From assembly GCA_028868735.1 (NCBI GenBank), contig JAGWTW010000013.1:1-50163 (forward strand): a stretch of 50,163 nucleotides of DNA. The letters run 5' to 3'. This stretch comes from Hyphomicrobiales bacterium (lineage in GTDB: Bacteria > Pseudomonadota > Alphaproteobacteria > Rhizobiales > Beijerinckiaceae). Below the pieces are notes generated by a model that was not told where the DNA came from, did no database searches, and saw only the letters and a program-made list of their open reading frames with translations. Below are positions 41,222 to 50,103 of the stretch, one piece after another. Positions within the stretch are counted from its first letter, which is position 1; each line of letters starts with the position of its first letter. Both the position numbers and the translations under genes were made by a program.

Positions 41222-41742
41222 CCCTCCAGACTTTGCAATGTAGCTTCGAACGATGGCGCAAGGGCAAGCGCAATCGACGCGACGGCGGCAATGTCGTCGA
41301 TATGCGCAAAAGGCAAATGCGCGGGGCCGTCGCCCCCGTCGCTCACCAGCGCGACGATTTGCGGGTCGTCCGGCCACAGCGGCGGCTTGCCGTTGCCGGC
41401 GCGAAAGACCTCGATCTTCAGGAAAGGCGCACGCTTGTATCCTTCCACGAGCACGAGATCGACTGGCGCGAGCATGTCGAGCAAGGCGGCGAGCGGCGGC
41501 TCTCCATCCCTGCGCAATTCTCGCACAAGCGACAGCCGTTGCGGCGACCCCAGAAGCGTTTCGCGGGCGCCGGCGGCGCGATGGCGCGATGTGTCCTTGC
41601 CATTTGCTTCCGGATCGGTCGCGTGATGGCTGTGCTTGATGGTGGAAACCGATACGCCGCGCCGCGTCAGCTCCGGGATCAGCCGCGAAATCAATGTCGT
41701 CTTGCCGGCGCCGCTCCACCCGGCGAACCCGATCACGCGCAT
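41218..41742 (-). CDS. mobB: Molybdopterin-guanine dinucleotide biosynthesis protein MobB
   Basis: MobB is the GTP-binding adaptor that aids MobA in guanylylating molybdenum cofactor. The 174-residue product starts MRVIGFAGWSGAGKTTLISR, with the P-loop at 8-16. It continues with VSTIKHSHHATDPEANGKDT and DLVLVEGYKRAPFLKIEVFR, all family-typical. The start at 41742 is preferred over an in-frame ATG 21 bp upstream because it puts the first beta strand at the N-terminus. It is divergent from the tusA-like gene. Confidence 0.92.
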   Translation of the reverse strand: MRVIGFAGWSGAGKTTLISRLIPELTRRGVSVSTIKHSHHATDPEANGKDTSRHRAAGARETLLGSPQRLSLVRELRRDGEPPLAALLDMLAPVDLVLVEGYKRAPFLKIEVFRAGNGKPPLWPDDPQIVALVSDGGDGPAHLPFAHIDDIAAVASIALALAPSFEATLQSLEG

Positions 41743-41804
41743 GTTTTCGCCTTTTGCCCTCACGCCCGCCCTGCTGTATTTAAGGAGAATAACAAGCAGG
41801 CGCC

Positions 41805-42044
41805 ATGGCAGCTGACGACAGTCATACCCTCGACTTGCGCGGATTGAAATGTCCGCTGCCGGTACTGCGCGCGCGAAAAGCGCTGGAGCGCATGACGCCG
41901 CGCGATGTGCTCGTCGTCGAATGCACCGATCCCATGGCGGCGATCGACATCCCGCATTTCGTCACGGAGGCCGGCCATCGCCTCGAAGGTCAAGTCACGG
42001 CCGGCGACGTGCTCGTCTTTCACATCAGAAAGGCGGCGCAATGA
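41805..42044 (+). CDS. TusA-like sulfur carrier protein
   Basis: The 79-residue product has the SirA/TusA fold with LDLRGLKCPLPVLRARKAL (active Cys16 in CPLP) and VECTDPMAAIDIPHF. TusA proteins pass persulfide sulfur to tRNA modification or to molybdenum cofactor and formate dehydrogenase maturation. Its stop overlaps the next gene's ATG as ATGA. It sits between mobB and mobA, so a sulfur-trafficking role in Moco enzymes is the natural reading. That specific role is inference from context. Confidence 0.88.
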   Translation: MAADDSHTLDLRGLKCPLPVLRARKALERMTPRDVLVVECTDPMAAIDIPHFVTEAGHRLEGQVTAGDVLVFHIRKAAQ

Positions 42045-42565
42045 GTGCGAGCCGTCTTGCGGCCATCGTATTCGATCGCGACGAGGAACCCGACGTCGTC
42101 CTGCGCGCATTCATTGCGCGCGCCCTGGCGGCTGGCGGCCGCGTCTCCGGTCTCGTACAAGAAAGGATCGAGAACAGCGACGACGAACACGACGTCTGCC
42201 TGCGCGATCTCGACACGAACGCAACGCTGCCGATCATGCAGAATCTGGGTCCGGGGGCCGAGGGTTGCCGCGTCGATCCCGCAGCGATAGCCGGCGCCGC
42301 AGCCATGCTCGAGCGCGCGCGGGCGAATCGGCCCGATCTCGTCGTCGTCAACAGGTTCGGGCGTCTTGAAAGCGAGGGCGGCGGCCTCATCGAGGAGATC
42401 GGCCGCGCGGTGGCGGACGGCGACGCGCTCGTGGTCTGCGTGCCGCTGCGTTATCTCGACGCCTGGAACGCCTTCGCAGGCGGCTTCGATACGAAGGTCG
42501 GTGTCGAACCCGCGCGACTCGAAGCTTGGTGGGCTGCGCTGCAGCGCTCAGGCGCTCACGTCTGA
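42041..42565 (+). CDS. DUF2478 protein, coupled to tusA-like gene
   Basis: The 174-residue product opens with LAAIVFDRDEEPDVVLRAFI and RVSGLVQERIENSDDE. Later it has VVNRFGRLESEGGGLIEEIG and VVCVPLRYLDAWNAFAGGF. This pattern fits DUF2478, often found beside molybdenum transport or cofactor genes. The fold resembles P-loop NTPases of the THEP1/MobB sort, but the Walker A is absent: the first loop reads DRDEEPD in place of a GxxGxGK motif. Biochemical function is not established. Its last 18 bp overlap the convergent mobA. Confidence 0.78.
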   Translation: MSASRLAAIVFDRDEEPDVVLRAFIARALAAGGRVSGLVQERIENSDDEHDVCLRDLDTNATLPIMQNLGPGAEGCRVDPAAIAGAAAMLERARANRPDLVVVNRFGRLESEGGGLIEEIGRAVADGDALVVCVPLRYLDAWNAFAGGFDTKVGVEPARLEAWWAALQRSGAHV

Positions 42566-43171
42566 CTCGCGGAGTATGCGTTCGGCCTGCGCCAGATCGG
42601 CTGGCGTATTGATGTTGAAGAAAGGATCGAACGGCGCGATCGGCCACCACGCATCGACCGGCGCAAGGCGTGCGCCGAATCGGCCGACGCTGCGCTCTTG
42701 CCCTTCGATGAGCGTGCGCGCGATCTCGTCCGCGACATCTACCGGCCATAGCGCGACCGTATGATGCCGGCGGTCGCCGGTGACGGCCACCGCCATCCGC
42801 GCTTTCCCCTCAATTCGCGCGGACGCGAGAGAGACGACGAGATCGCGCGGCGCGAACGGCGTATCGACCGGCAAGGTGACGACCCATTCGAATCCGCGTT
42901 CGCGCGCGTAGACGAGGCCTGCGTGCACGCCCGCGAGCGGACCGCGCGACCCTTCGATTTTGTCCTCCAGGACGTCTGTATCGAAACCCGTCCAGCGCGC
43001 GGGATCGCCGTTGGCGCTGACCGCGACGGCGGCGCATTGCGCGCGAAGCCGCCTGAGCGCGTGAGACGCCAGAGGCTGGCCGCCGAGCATGACGAAAGCC
43101 TTGTCGCCGCCCATACGCAGCGCTTGTCCGCCTGCGAGCACGAGCCCGAAAATGCGATCGGAATTGATCAT
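42548..43171 (-). CDS. mobA: Molybdenum cofactor guanylyltransferase MobA
   Basis: MobA links GMP from GTP to molybdopterin, forming the bis-MGD precursor used by formate dehydrogenase and DMSO-reductase family enzymes. The 207-residue product has the nucleotidyltransferase signature FGLVLAGGQALRMGGDKAFV and DKIEGSRGPLAGVHAGLVYA. VVTLPVDTPFAP carries the metal-binding Asp, and FFNINTPADLAQAERIL lies near the C-terminus. Both mob genes are on the minus strand, flanking the plus-strand tusA-DUF2478 pair. Confidence 0.92.
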   Translation of the reverse strand: MINSDRIFGLVLAGGQALRMGGDKAFVMLGGQPLASHALRRLRAQCAAVAVSANGDPARWTGFDTDVLEDKIEGSRGPLAGVHAGLVYARERGFEWVVTLPVDTPFAPRDLVVSLASARIEGKARMAVAVTGDRRHHTVALWPVDVADEIARTLIEGQERSVGRFGARLAPVDAWWPIAPFDPFFNINTPADLAQAERILRESDVSA

Positions 43172-43211
43172 GCCGGCAGGCTACGCGCGCAGTGCGACCG
43201 CGTAAACGCGC

Positions 43212-44015
43212 TCAAAATTTCACCCACACGCCCGTGACGACCCCCCTTTCGCGCGCCGCATTGACGCCGCGCAGCGAGCCGAGCACGCCCAGCTGCAGCG
43301 CGACATTGCTGGTGATGTCGACAAGCGCGCTCGCCTGAACCTTTTGCTGCAGCATGAAATGCTGGCCGAGCGCGCCCGGCGTGATCTCGGTGAAGGATTG
43401 CAGCATGATCGTCACGAAATCGATCGGCCGCAGCGCGTAGGTCATGTCGAACCGCAATTGGGGCCCGAGCGGGCCTCCCGTGCGAAAGCCGATCTGCGCA
43501 TCGAAATAGCCGGACATGTCCAGCATTTCGAAATTGCGCCCGTAGAGCAAACGCGCGTCGATCTGCGCACGGCGGCCCATGTCGACATAGGGTTGCGAAG
43601 TTACGCCGCCTGCGGCGTAACGCGCCGTCGCTTGAAACGAGATGATCTCGTCGGTCCATTCCACCAGCGCGATGCGGGCGCCGACTTCCGCGGCGCCGAC
43701 GCGCGACAGCGTGGAGGTCGGCAGCGGACCGAAATAATTCGACGGACGCGCTTCCGGCGCTCGAAACGTAAACCACGAGGGCGAGCCTATGACGGTCAAC
43801 CAGTCGGTGAGGCCATATTCGGCATAGGTCGTCAGTTCGAATTTCCGCCAGGCCGGGATCGGCCCCAACCGGCCATAGCCGTCGTAGGCGCGGGTCGACC
43901 CGGAAAAGGCCAGCTGCGAGATGATTTGGCCCTCTTCCGGCGGCTGCATGAATGCGCCAGCGGCCGCCGGAGCGGACAAGACAAGCGCCAAAACGAGGCC
44001 GAACCAACGCAACAT
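43212..44015 (-). CDS. Putative outer-membrane beta-barrel protein
   Basis: The 267-residue product has a signal peptide (LVLALVLSAPAAAGA). The rest is alternating hydrophobic and aromatic strands with Tyr/Trp-rich turns (TYAEYGLTDWLTVIGSPSWF, VEWTDEIISFQATARYA), ending in VVTGVWVKF. An aromatic C-terminal Phe is typical of proteins inserted by the BAM complex. I do not recognise a named family. It lies 99 bp behind the GH94-domain membrane protein on the same strand, so the two may be co-expressed. Confidence 0.65.
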   Translation of the reverse strand: MLRWFGLVLALVLSAPAAAGAFMQPPEEGQIISQLAFSGSTRAYDGYGRLGPIPAWRKFELTTYAEYGLTDWLTVIGSPSWFTFRAPEARPSNYFGPLPTSTLSRVGAAEVGARIALVEWTDEIISFQATARYAAGGVTSQPYVDMGRRAQIDARLLYGRNFEMLDMSGYFDAQIGFRTGGPLGPQLRFDMTYALRPIDFVTIMLQSFTEITPGALGQHFMLQQKVQASALVDITSNVALQLGVLGSLRGVNAARERGVVTGVWVKF

Positions 44016-44114
44016 GCTGAAATCGAGACTAAATTCAGGCTCGCCAGCATAGGCTTTACGGCGGAATTGTCGATGGCGCTGTTTCTGCGCCCTTCGAAGG
44101 GCGCTGGTTCGGGG

Positions 44115-47100
44115 TCATTTCGCAGTCGCCTCGGCCATGGCGGGCGCCTCGAAAGTGCGCCCCTTGTAGACGACCTTTCGCAGCTGGAGACCGCCTTTCG
44201 GCGTGAAGGCGTCGTCGCGGAGCGAGAACTCGCCCTTGTCGAGCCTCAGTCCGAGCAGCGCATAAGCGCCGATCATCATGCGCGCGGCCGAGCCCGTGTA
44301 CCACGCCCAGCCGCCGCGGCCTTCGTAGCCCGGCCCCTGATAGACGTCGGCCGGCTGCTGATGCGGCGGCAGTCCGTACATGTCGGCGGCTTCGGGCGTG
44401 GCGTATTTGGAAAGCGGCGAGATCGCCTTCCAGATTTCGAACGCGCGTGCGTACAGCCGCTCGGCCTCGCTGCGGTCGCCCTTCGCGGCCGCGGTCTCGG
44501 CAAGCTTGACGAGCGCGTCCACGAACCAGGAGGAACCATGCGAATATTGCCCGCCGTTTTCGCGCACGCCCGGCGGATATTCGGCCGAGCGCCCGGGGAA
44601 CGGATCCGACTGCTCGTCGTAATGCGGCGTCACCAGCAACACGCGATCCGGCCGCGCGAGCAAGGCAAGCGCATTCTCCACGACTTCCACGCCGCGTGAA
44701 AAATCGACCGCGCCGGACAGCACCGGCCACGACGACACCATAGCGCTCATGTGCGTGACTTCGTGTCCATTGTCGGCATAGGCGCGCAGATAACGGTCGC
44801 CGCGCCAGCATTTGTCGAGCGCGGCGCGCAGCTTTTCGGCTTCGGCTCGATAGCGCGCGGCGAATTTGCGCCGTCCGCGCCTGTCGCACAGCTTCGCGAA
44901 GTCGACGAGTATTCCATGCAAGAAGAAACCGACCCACACGCTTTCGCCGCGCCCCTCGAAGCCGATGAGGTTCATGCCGTCGTCCCAGTCGCCCGAACCC
45001 ATCAGCGGCAGCCCGTTGCGGCCCATGCGCTCCAGCGTCCATTCGATGGCGATGCGGCAATGGTCGAACAATTTCGCCTGTTCGCGCGAGGGCAGCGGCA
45101 CGTTGGCCGCGCCTTCCTGTCCATGCGGCACGGGATCGCCGTCGATGAACGGCACTTCGGTGTCGAGCACCGCCTCGTCGCCGGTCGCCTCGACGTAACG
45201 CAGCGTGACAAACGGCAGCCAGAGATGCGGATCGGACGCGATCGTGCGGTCGGCGAGGCCCGTGCCGCCGCCCGGCGCCGTATGCCACCATTTGACGGCG
45301 TCGCCCTCGATGAACTGCCGTCCGGCGTGCAGGAGGATCTGTCGGCGCGACAGTTCCGGCGCGAGGAACACGAGCGGCAGCACATCCTGCAACTGGTCGC
45401 GATAGCCGGTTGCGCCCGAACGCTGCGCGGGTCCGGTGCGGCCCCAAAGCCGCGAGGCCAGCAATTGATACGGCAGCCAGTCGTTCACCAACCGGTCGAA
45501 CTCCGGCTGGTTCGTCTCGATGCGAAGCACGCCGAGCGTCGTATCCCAGAACGACTTCGTCTCATCGAGCGCGCGAACGCCCCATTCGACGTCGGACGCG
45601 GCCTCCGCAAAATGTCTCGCATCTTCGAGCGTTCCGGTCTGGCCGAGCACGAAGCTGATCGTCGTCTCGCTATTGGCTTTCACCTCGACGGGGCCTGCGA
45701 AAGCAGCGACCGAGCGCTGGCGGCGATCGGAGCCGATCTCGGGATGTCCGTGCTCGACCATGTAGGGAAGACGCGTCGGCTTGATGCGCGGCCCGAACGC
45801 CCGGCGACGCGCCGTCTCCGCGAATTCCGCGGCCATCGACGTCGCCGCGAACGCCCATCCTTTCACGAATACGTTTTTCGGATTGCGGAAATAGACCGCA
45901 CGGCCGTTCGCATCGACCTGCGACTGGATCGCGTTCTGACTTTCGATCGGCGTTTCGTCGAGCACCATTTCAGCGATCGGCGCCACGGTGAACATGCGGT
46001 CGCCGCCGGTCTTGTTGGCGATGCGCAGAAGCTTTACCTCGCAGGTTCGGCCGGGCGGCGTGAACACGGTCATTTCGAAATCGAGGTCGTCGCGCTTGCG
46101 GCGATAGACGACATAACCGAGCCCGAAGGTCGCGTCATAGGCGCCGTCCATGCGGCGCAGCGGAAGGAAGGTCGCGCAATCCGTATCCCCGCTCGACATA
46201 TCGCGCACATAGATCGCTTGCGCGGCAGGCCCCGCGCGGCCTTCGCCCATGCGGAACGGCGTCAACGAATTCTGTCGCGCGTTCACAGAGAACGAGAAGA
46301 TGTCGCCGTCATTGGTGAGCACCGCGCCCTGCCCGAAGGAATTGGCGATGACATGGGCGAGCGGGCGCGACGTCCCCGGCCGCACCTCGAGCGCGCGGCC
46401 GTCCGGCGCGAAGGCGAAGCCCGCGTCAGCCTTCGCCGGCGCCGGCAGGAGGCTGCGTTGTCGCTCGGCGATGCGCGCGACCGCCGCCGCATCGGGCGCG
46501 GCCTGATCGAGATGGCGCGCAATCGTCGCAATCGCCGCATCGAAATTCGCGGCCCAACCGTCGACGAACACGATCTCGGTCGTGCTTTCCGGCGCGATCC
46601 GCGCTTCGAAACACAGGCTCGCGCAAGGCTCGAAACTGAAGAGCAGCCCCTCGTCGTCGACGCTGCGCATCCCAGCCGCGCCCGTCAGCGTCGCCGGATC
46701 CGCGGACGTACCGAGACCGAAGAACCGCGATTTCATGTCCTCGTAGCCGACGAGCCTGATATCGCCCGTCTCGCCGGCGCCCGCCGCGTGAAAGCCGACC
46801 TCGTGCGACATGCGCCGCTGCGACTGTTTCGCGCGCTCGGTCTTCAGGAGTCTGTTCTGCGCGATGATGGCCGCCGGTTCGCGCAGGAACCAGGTGCCGA
46901 CGTGGATCGCGTTATAGGCGGCGTCGCGCCGCTCCACGCCCGTCTCGTTCATCACCCATTCGCGCAGCGACGCGACTGTCAGCCGCCGCGCGCGCCGCTC
47001 GAGATTGACGAGCTTCACGCGTGTGACTTCGACGCATTCGCCTTCGACCACTTCGATCGTCGCCTCAACGCGAATGCCGTTTCGGGCGCGCGAGAGGAAC

Positions 47101-49604
47101 AATTGCGTCGGTGACAGCCGTTGCAGGCGCGTTTCGTCGCCGCCCGGACACGGCGCATTGCCGAGCGACCAGAGTTCGCCGTCGCCCTCGCGAAAGTAGA
47201 TGAATTTGCCGCGCGGCTGCGCAGGATCGTCGGGCGTACGCGTGATGTCGATCTGCGGGCCGCCGCGCGCAGCGCGTTCGATCACGCTGACGCCCTGCCC
47301 GTCGTCGTACCAATAGCTCGACATATAACCGTTGGTGAGCATGTAAGGTTTGGCGCCGAACAGCCCGGCTATGCCCGTCCCCTCCGTGGCGCTACGGCGG
47401 TTGGCGGCCGAAAGGCGCCGCAGCACGAGCGAGGCGAGCACGATGGCGACGATGGTCGCAACGATCATGTAACCTAGCAGCAGCGAGACGGTCGGCTGCG
47501 TCGCGCCATGCAGCTTCTCTGCGCCGGTCCAGGCCTTGTCCCAGTCGGCGCCCTTGGGGATGTAGAACGGCAGCAGCAGCGGCGCCCAGGTGCCGAAGCG
47601 GCGAAGGCCTTCCGGAATCGCGCGGCTCACCTGCGCCTTGCCGAGAAAACGCGCGGACCATTCGTCGAGCGCGTCGCCGCCCACGAACGAGAGATTGACG
47701 AGCGTCGCGACCCTTAGACCCATGTGGTCGAACCAGATCAGGACGCGCAGCCAGTCGTAGGCGAGCAACGCCGTGAAGATCGACAGGCTCCAGGCGACGA
47801 AGTCCTGGTGGGGCTGCGTGAGTTGAACGAGGGTCGCGACGCCCGTACGCACGAGACCGTCCTGATTGTACCAGGCAGGATCCGGCACCGCCTTCAGGAA
47901 TGTGTAGATGATCGGGGCCATCCACAGGCCCCAGCGCAGAACGAGAATGGCGTTGTCGACGAGCGCGCGCACGCCTTCTTCGCTGAAGAGCGCGCGCAAT
48001 GGCTTCAGATCGCGCTTCACCGCCGCGGTGAGAAAGAACAGGTTGATGGAGAACAGCGGCGCGGCGAAAATCCACTGAATCACGCCCGACAGCGATTCCA
48101 GATAGAACAGCTTTACGGCGCCCTGCACGGGACCGAGGCTCGTGTGGCCCCATTTCTGGAACAGCGGAGTCACGCCATAGTCGACGATTTGCTTGCCCCA
48201 GTGTGGATAGAAGATCGCCGTATAGGCGTAGAACTTGTCCTGCACCGTCTCGAGTTGCAGCGTGTCGAAGTACCAGCCGAGCGCGCCGCCGACGACGCCG
48301 CCGAGCACCGCGCCGAACAGGTAGATGCGCCAGCTCGATAAATGCCGCCTGCGGCCTGTCAGAAGCGGCACGATGTCCGCAGCGAGATCGACGCCCGCAT
48401 AAGCGGCCGCGCCCGTGATCAGCCCGAACAGAAAGCGGTTGCCGCCCGACCACGCTGCGACATTGGCCTCAGCCGCGTACCATACAGCGGCGCCGATCAC
48501 GATGCCGCGGATGAAATTCAGCGGGCGGCGGTATTCGCGCGCGAGACGCCGTGAGAACGGCGGCGTCGAATCCGTGCTCTCCATGATGGTGCGGCCGAGC
48601 GGATAGAACAGCGCACCCAGGATGGCGGCGCCGACGGCGCCGCTCGCTGCGAACGCATCCCACAGCGTCGCGTTCTGTGTCACGGCGCCGACTGCGCCGA
48701 CGAGACCCATGAAGAGGAAGCCATAAACCGCGCCTTTGCCGGCGCCCGAGCGCCAAGGCTTGCGTATGGCGGGTTCGATCGGCGGAGATCCGTGCAGAAG
48801 ATCAGCGATCGTCTGCGTGACGAGATAGGTCTCGCCCCAGAGGCCCGCCTGCGCGAGCGCCGCCATGACCGCAGTATAGACGACGCCGAGCGCCGGCGGC
48901 AGCGATTGCGCAAATTCGAGCGAGCCGTAGGAGGCGATGATCGGCGTGAAGGCGGCGTAGGCCGCCGCGCCGAACAGCATGGCGTGCAGCTTCAGATCGG
49001 TCTGTGGACGACGTCCGAGCGCGATCGAGGCGCCTGCGATGATCGCTTCGTTGAAGAGGAAGAGGAAGAACACGCGGCCTATCGCGGCGATCCAGAAATA
49101 GTCGACCGGCGCGCCGAGCACGATGATGCGGCCGAGATCGGCCGGCAGGTTCGAGCCGAGGCCGATGACGATGCAGAACAGAAAGGGAATGAGCGCGAGC
49201 GAGATCGAAGCCGAGCGGCTCGGCCGCGCGCCCGAATAGGCCATGATGATGAGGATCGAGACGAGATAGAGCCCCGCCGCGCAGGAGGCGCCGACCGGCG
49301 TAAATGCGAACAGGCTGCGCCAGTCGGGCGGCGCCTGCCACAAAACGGAAGATGGATTGCACAAAAATCCGTAGACGAAGACGACGAACCCGTCGAACAG
49401 CGCGATCGATCCCGACGCCGCCGCCGAACGCCGCTGCGGCGAGAGCGCAGCGAGCGAAAAGCCCGCCGCGACGCCGGCGAGCGCTGCGGCCGCGACGCCG
49501 CTCATGCCGGCCGCGCCGATGGCGAGGAAGACGAGCGCGACGCCGGCCAGCACCGAGAGAAAATGCGGAATGTGCCGATCCGGCGCGTTTGCTGCCCAGT
49601 TCAT
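44115..49604 (-). CDS. Large membrane protein with GH94 phosphorylase-type C-terminal region
   Basis: The 1829-residue product has a polytopic N-terminal half (about 1-725, some 15 hydrophobic segments). Two tandem beta-sandwich modules of the GT36/GH94 type follow (about 745-1030 and 1065-1370). The (alpha/alpha)6 catalytic domain carries GSGDWDDGMNLIGFEGRGES, its catalytic Asp near 1538. This C-terminal order matches cyclic beta-1,2-glucan synthase (NdvB). The GT84 synthase domain of NdvB is not recognisable, and the membrane half has a different character. It may be a phosphorylase or remodelling enzyme of periplasmic glucans. Substrate and reaction direction are unknown. Confidence 0.82.
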   Translation of the reverse strand: MNWAANAPDRHIPHFLSVLAGVALVFLAIGAAGMSGVAAAALAGVAAGFSLAALSPQRRSAAASGSIALFDGFVVFVYGFLCNPSSVLWQAPPDWRSLFAFTPVGASCAAGLYLVSILIIMAYSGARPSRSASISLALIPFLFCIVIGLGSNLPADLGRIIVLGAPVDYFWIAAIGRVFFLFLFNEAIIAGASIALGRRPQTDLKLHAMLFGAAAYAAFTPIIASYGSLEFAQSLPPALGVVYTAVMAALAQAGLWGETYLVTQTIADLLHGSPPIEPAIRKPWRSGAGKGAVYGFLFMGLVGAVGAVTQNATLWDAFAASGAVGAAILGALFYPLGRTIMESTDSTPPFSRRLAREYRRPLNFIRGIVIGAAVWYAAEANVAAWSGGNRFLFGLITGAAAYAGVDLAADIVPLLTGRRRHLSSWRIYLFGAVLGGVVGGALGWYFDTLQLETVQDKFYAYTAIFYPHWGKQIVDYGVTPLFQKWGHTSLGPVQGAVKLFYLESLSGVIQWIFAAPLFSINLFFLTAAVKRDLKPLRALFSEEGVRALVDNAILVLRWGLWMAPIIYTFLKAVPDPAWYNQDGLVRTGVATLVQLTQPHQDFVAWSLSIFTALLAYDWLRVLIWFDHMGLRVATLVNLSFVGGDALDEWSARFLGKAQVSRAIPEGLRRFGTWAPLLLPFYIPKGADWDKAWTGAEKLHGATQPTVSLLLGYMIVATIVAIVLASLVLRRLSAANRRSATEGTGIAGLFGAKPYMLTNGYMSSYWYDDGQGVSVIERAARGGPQIDITRTPDDPAQPRGKFIYFREGDGELWSLGNAPCPGGDETRLQRLSPTQLFLSRARNGIRVEATIEVVEGECVEVTRVKLVNLERRARRLTVASLREWVMNETGVERRDAAYNAIHVGTWFLREPAAIIAQNRLLKTERAKQSQRRMSHEVGFHAAGAGETGDIRLVGYEDMKSRFFGLGTSADPATLTGAAGMRSVDDEGLLFSFEPCASLCFEARIAPESTTEIVFVDGWAANFDAAIATIARHLDQAAPDAAAVARIAERQRSLLPAPAKADAGFAFAPDGRALEVRPGTSRPLAHVIANSFGQGAVLTNDGDIFSFSVNARQNSLTPFRMGEGRAGPAAQAIYVRDMSSGDTDCATFLPLRRMDGAYDATFGLGYVVYRRKRDDLDFEMTVFTPPGRTCEVKLLRIANKTGGDRMFTVAPIAEMVLDETPIESQNAIQSQVDANGRAVYFRNPKNVFVKGWAFAATSMAAEFAETARRRAFGPRIKPTRLPYMVEHGHPEIGSDRRQRSVAAFAGPVEVKANSETTISFVLGQTGTLEDARHFAEAASDVEWGVRALDETKSFWDTTLGVLRIETNQPEFDRLVNDWLPYQLLASRLWGRTGPAQRSGATGYRDQLQDVLPLVFLAPELSRRQILLHAGRQFIEGDAVKWWHTAPGGGTGLADRTIASDPHLWLPFVTLRYVEATGDEAVLDTEVPFIDGDPVPHGQEGAANVPLPSREQAKLFDHCRIAIEWTLERMGRNGLPLMGSGDWDDGMNLIGFEGRGESVWVGFFLHGILVDFAKLCDRRGRRKFAARYRAEAEKLRAALDKCWRGDRYLRAYADNGHEVTHMSAMVSSWPVLSGAVDFSRGVEVVENALALLARPDRVLLVTPHYDEQSDPFPGRSAEYPPGVRENGGQYSHGSSWFVDALVKLAETAAAKGDRSEAERLYARAFEIWKAISPLSKYATPEAADMYGLPPHQQPADVYQGPGYEGRGGWAWYTGSAARMMIGAYALLGLRLDKGEFSLRDDAFTPKGGLQLRKVVYKGRTFEAPAMAEATAK

Positions 49605-49747
49605 CAGGTTCCCAAGGTGATGGCGTCGTCGCCGGCCGCGGATCTATGTGCGCGACGCGCCCGCCCTGCGACGCCGCCTGTCTGGACCGGCACCATAAAG
49701 GCCCCGCCGATTCGCTGAAATCATGGATTTCCGGAGCCCCCACAGGA

Positions 49748-49771
49748 AAAAGCCGCCCGAAGCCGGCTTTT
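49748..49771 (-). terminator. Rho-independent terminator of the EthD-family gene
   Basis: AAAAGCCG (49748-49755) and CGGCTTTT (49764-49771) form a stem with an 8-nt loop. On the minus strand the descending arm ends in a T-run. It sits 18-41 bp beyond the EthD-family stop. The remaining gap to 49605 holds nothing I recognise apart from the expected promoter of the GH94-domain gene. Confidence 0.7.
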
Positions 49772-49788
49772 CGCTGCGCTGGGCCGGA

Positions 49789-50103
49789 TCAGCCGGCTGC
49801 GATCTCGTTGATCTGCATGAGCGGCGCGATTTTCGTATAGTTCGGGATGTCGGCCATGATCTGGGGGCCGTGCTTGGCCATCGCCTTCTGGAAGTCCTCG
49901 ATCGACGGAAACACCAGATGCGCCACGGCGTGGAACGCCGGCTTGCCGCCGCCGCCGTCGGCGAGTCCCTTGTCGAACTGCGCGCTGGTCATGCCCTCAG
50001 GCTTCAGCTTGTCGCAGACAAGCTTGTAGTGGTTCTTGAAGTAATACTCGTGGTTGAAGCTTTCGGGGCCGCTTGTCGGATACAGGACCGAAACGCGGAT
50101 CAT
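49789..50103 (-). CDS. EthD-family protein
   Basis: The 104-residue product begins MIRVSVLYPTSGPESFNHEY and continues YFKNHYKLVCDKLKPEG and HLVFPSIEDFQKAMAKHGPQ. This is the dimeric alpha/beta-barrel (ferredoxin-like) pattern of EthD and related small proteins. EthD is needed for cytochrome P450-dependent ether degradation in some bacteria, but most family members are uncharacterised and no P450 is in view here. The gene stands alone with its own terminator. The last 60 bp of the window are its upstream region. Confidence 0.85.
   Translation of the reverse strand: MIRVSVLYPTSGPESFNHEYYFKNHYKLVCDKLKPEGMTSAQFDKGLADGGGGKPAFHAVAHLVFPSIEDFQKAMAKHGPQIMADIPNYTKIAPLMQINEIAAG

Noticed and set aside
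44751..47114. A 787-codon open frame on the plus strand
   Set aside because: It lies wholly antisense to the GH94-domain gene. Its Arg/His/Ala-rich sequence has no fold-like pattern and is what high-GC antisense frames look like. Similar long frames antisense to metH, ettA, murC and ftsA were dropped for the same reason.
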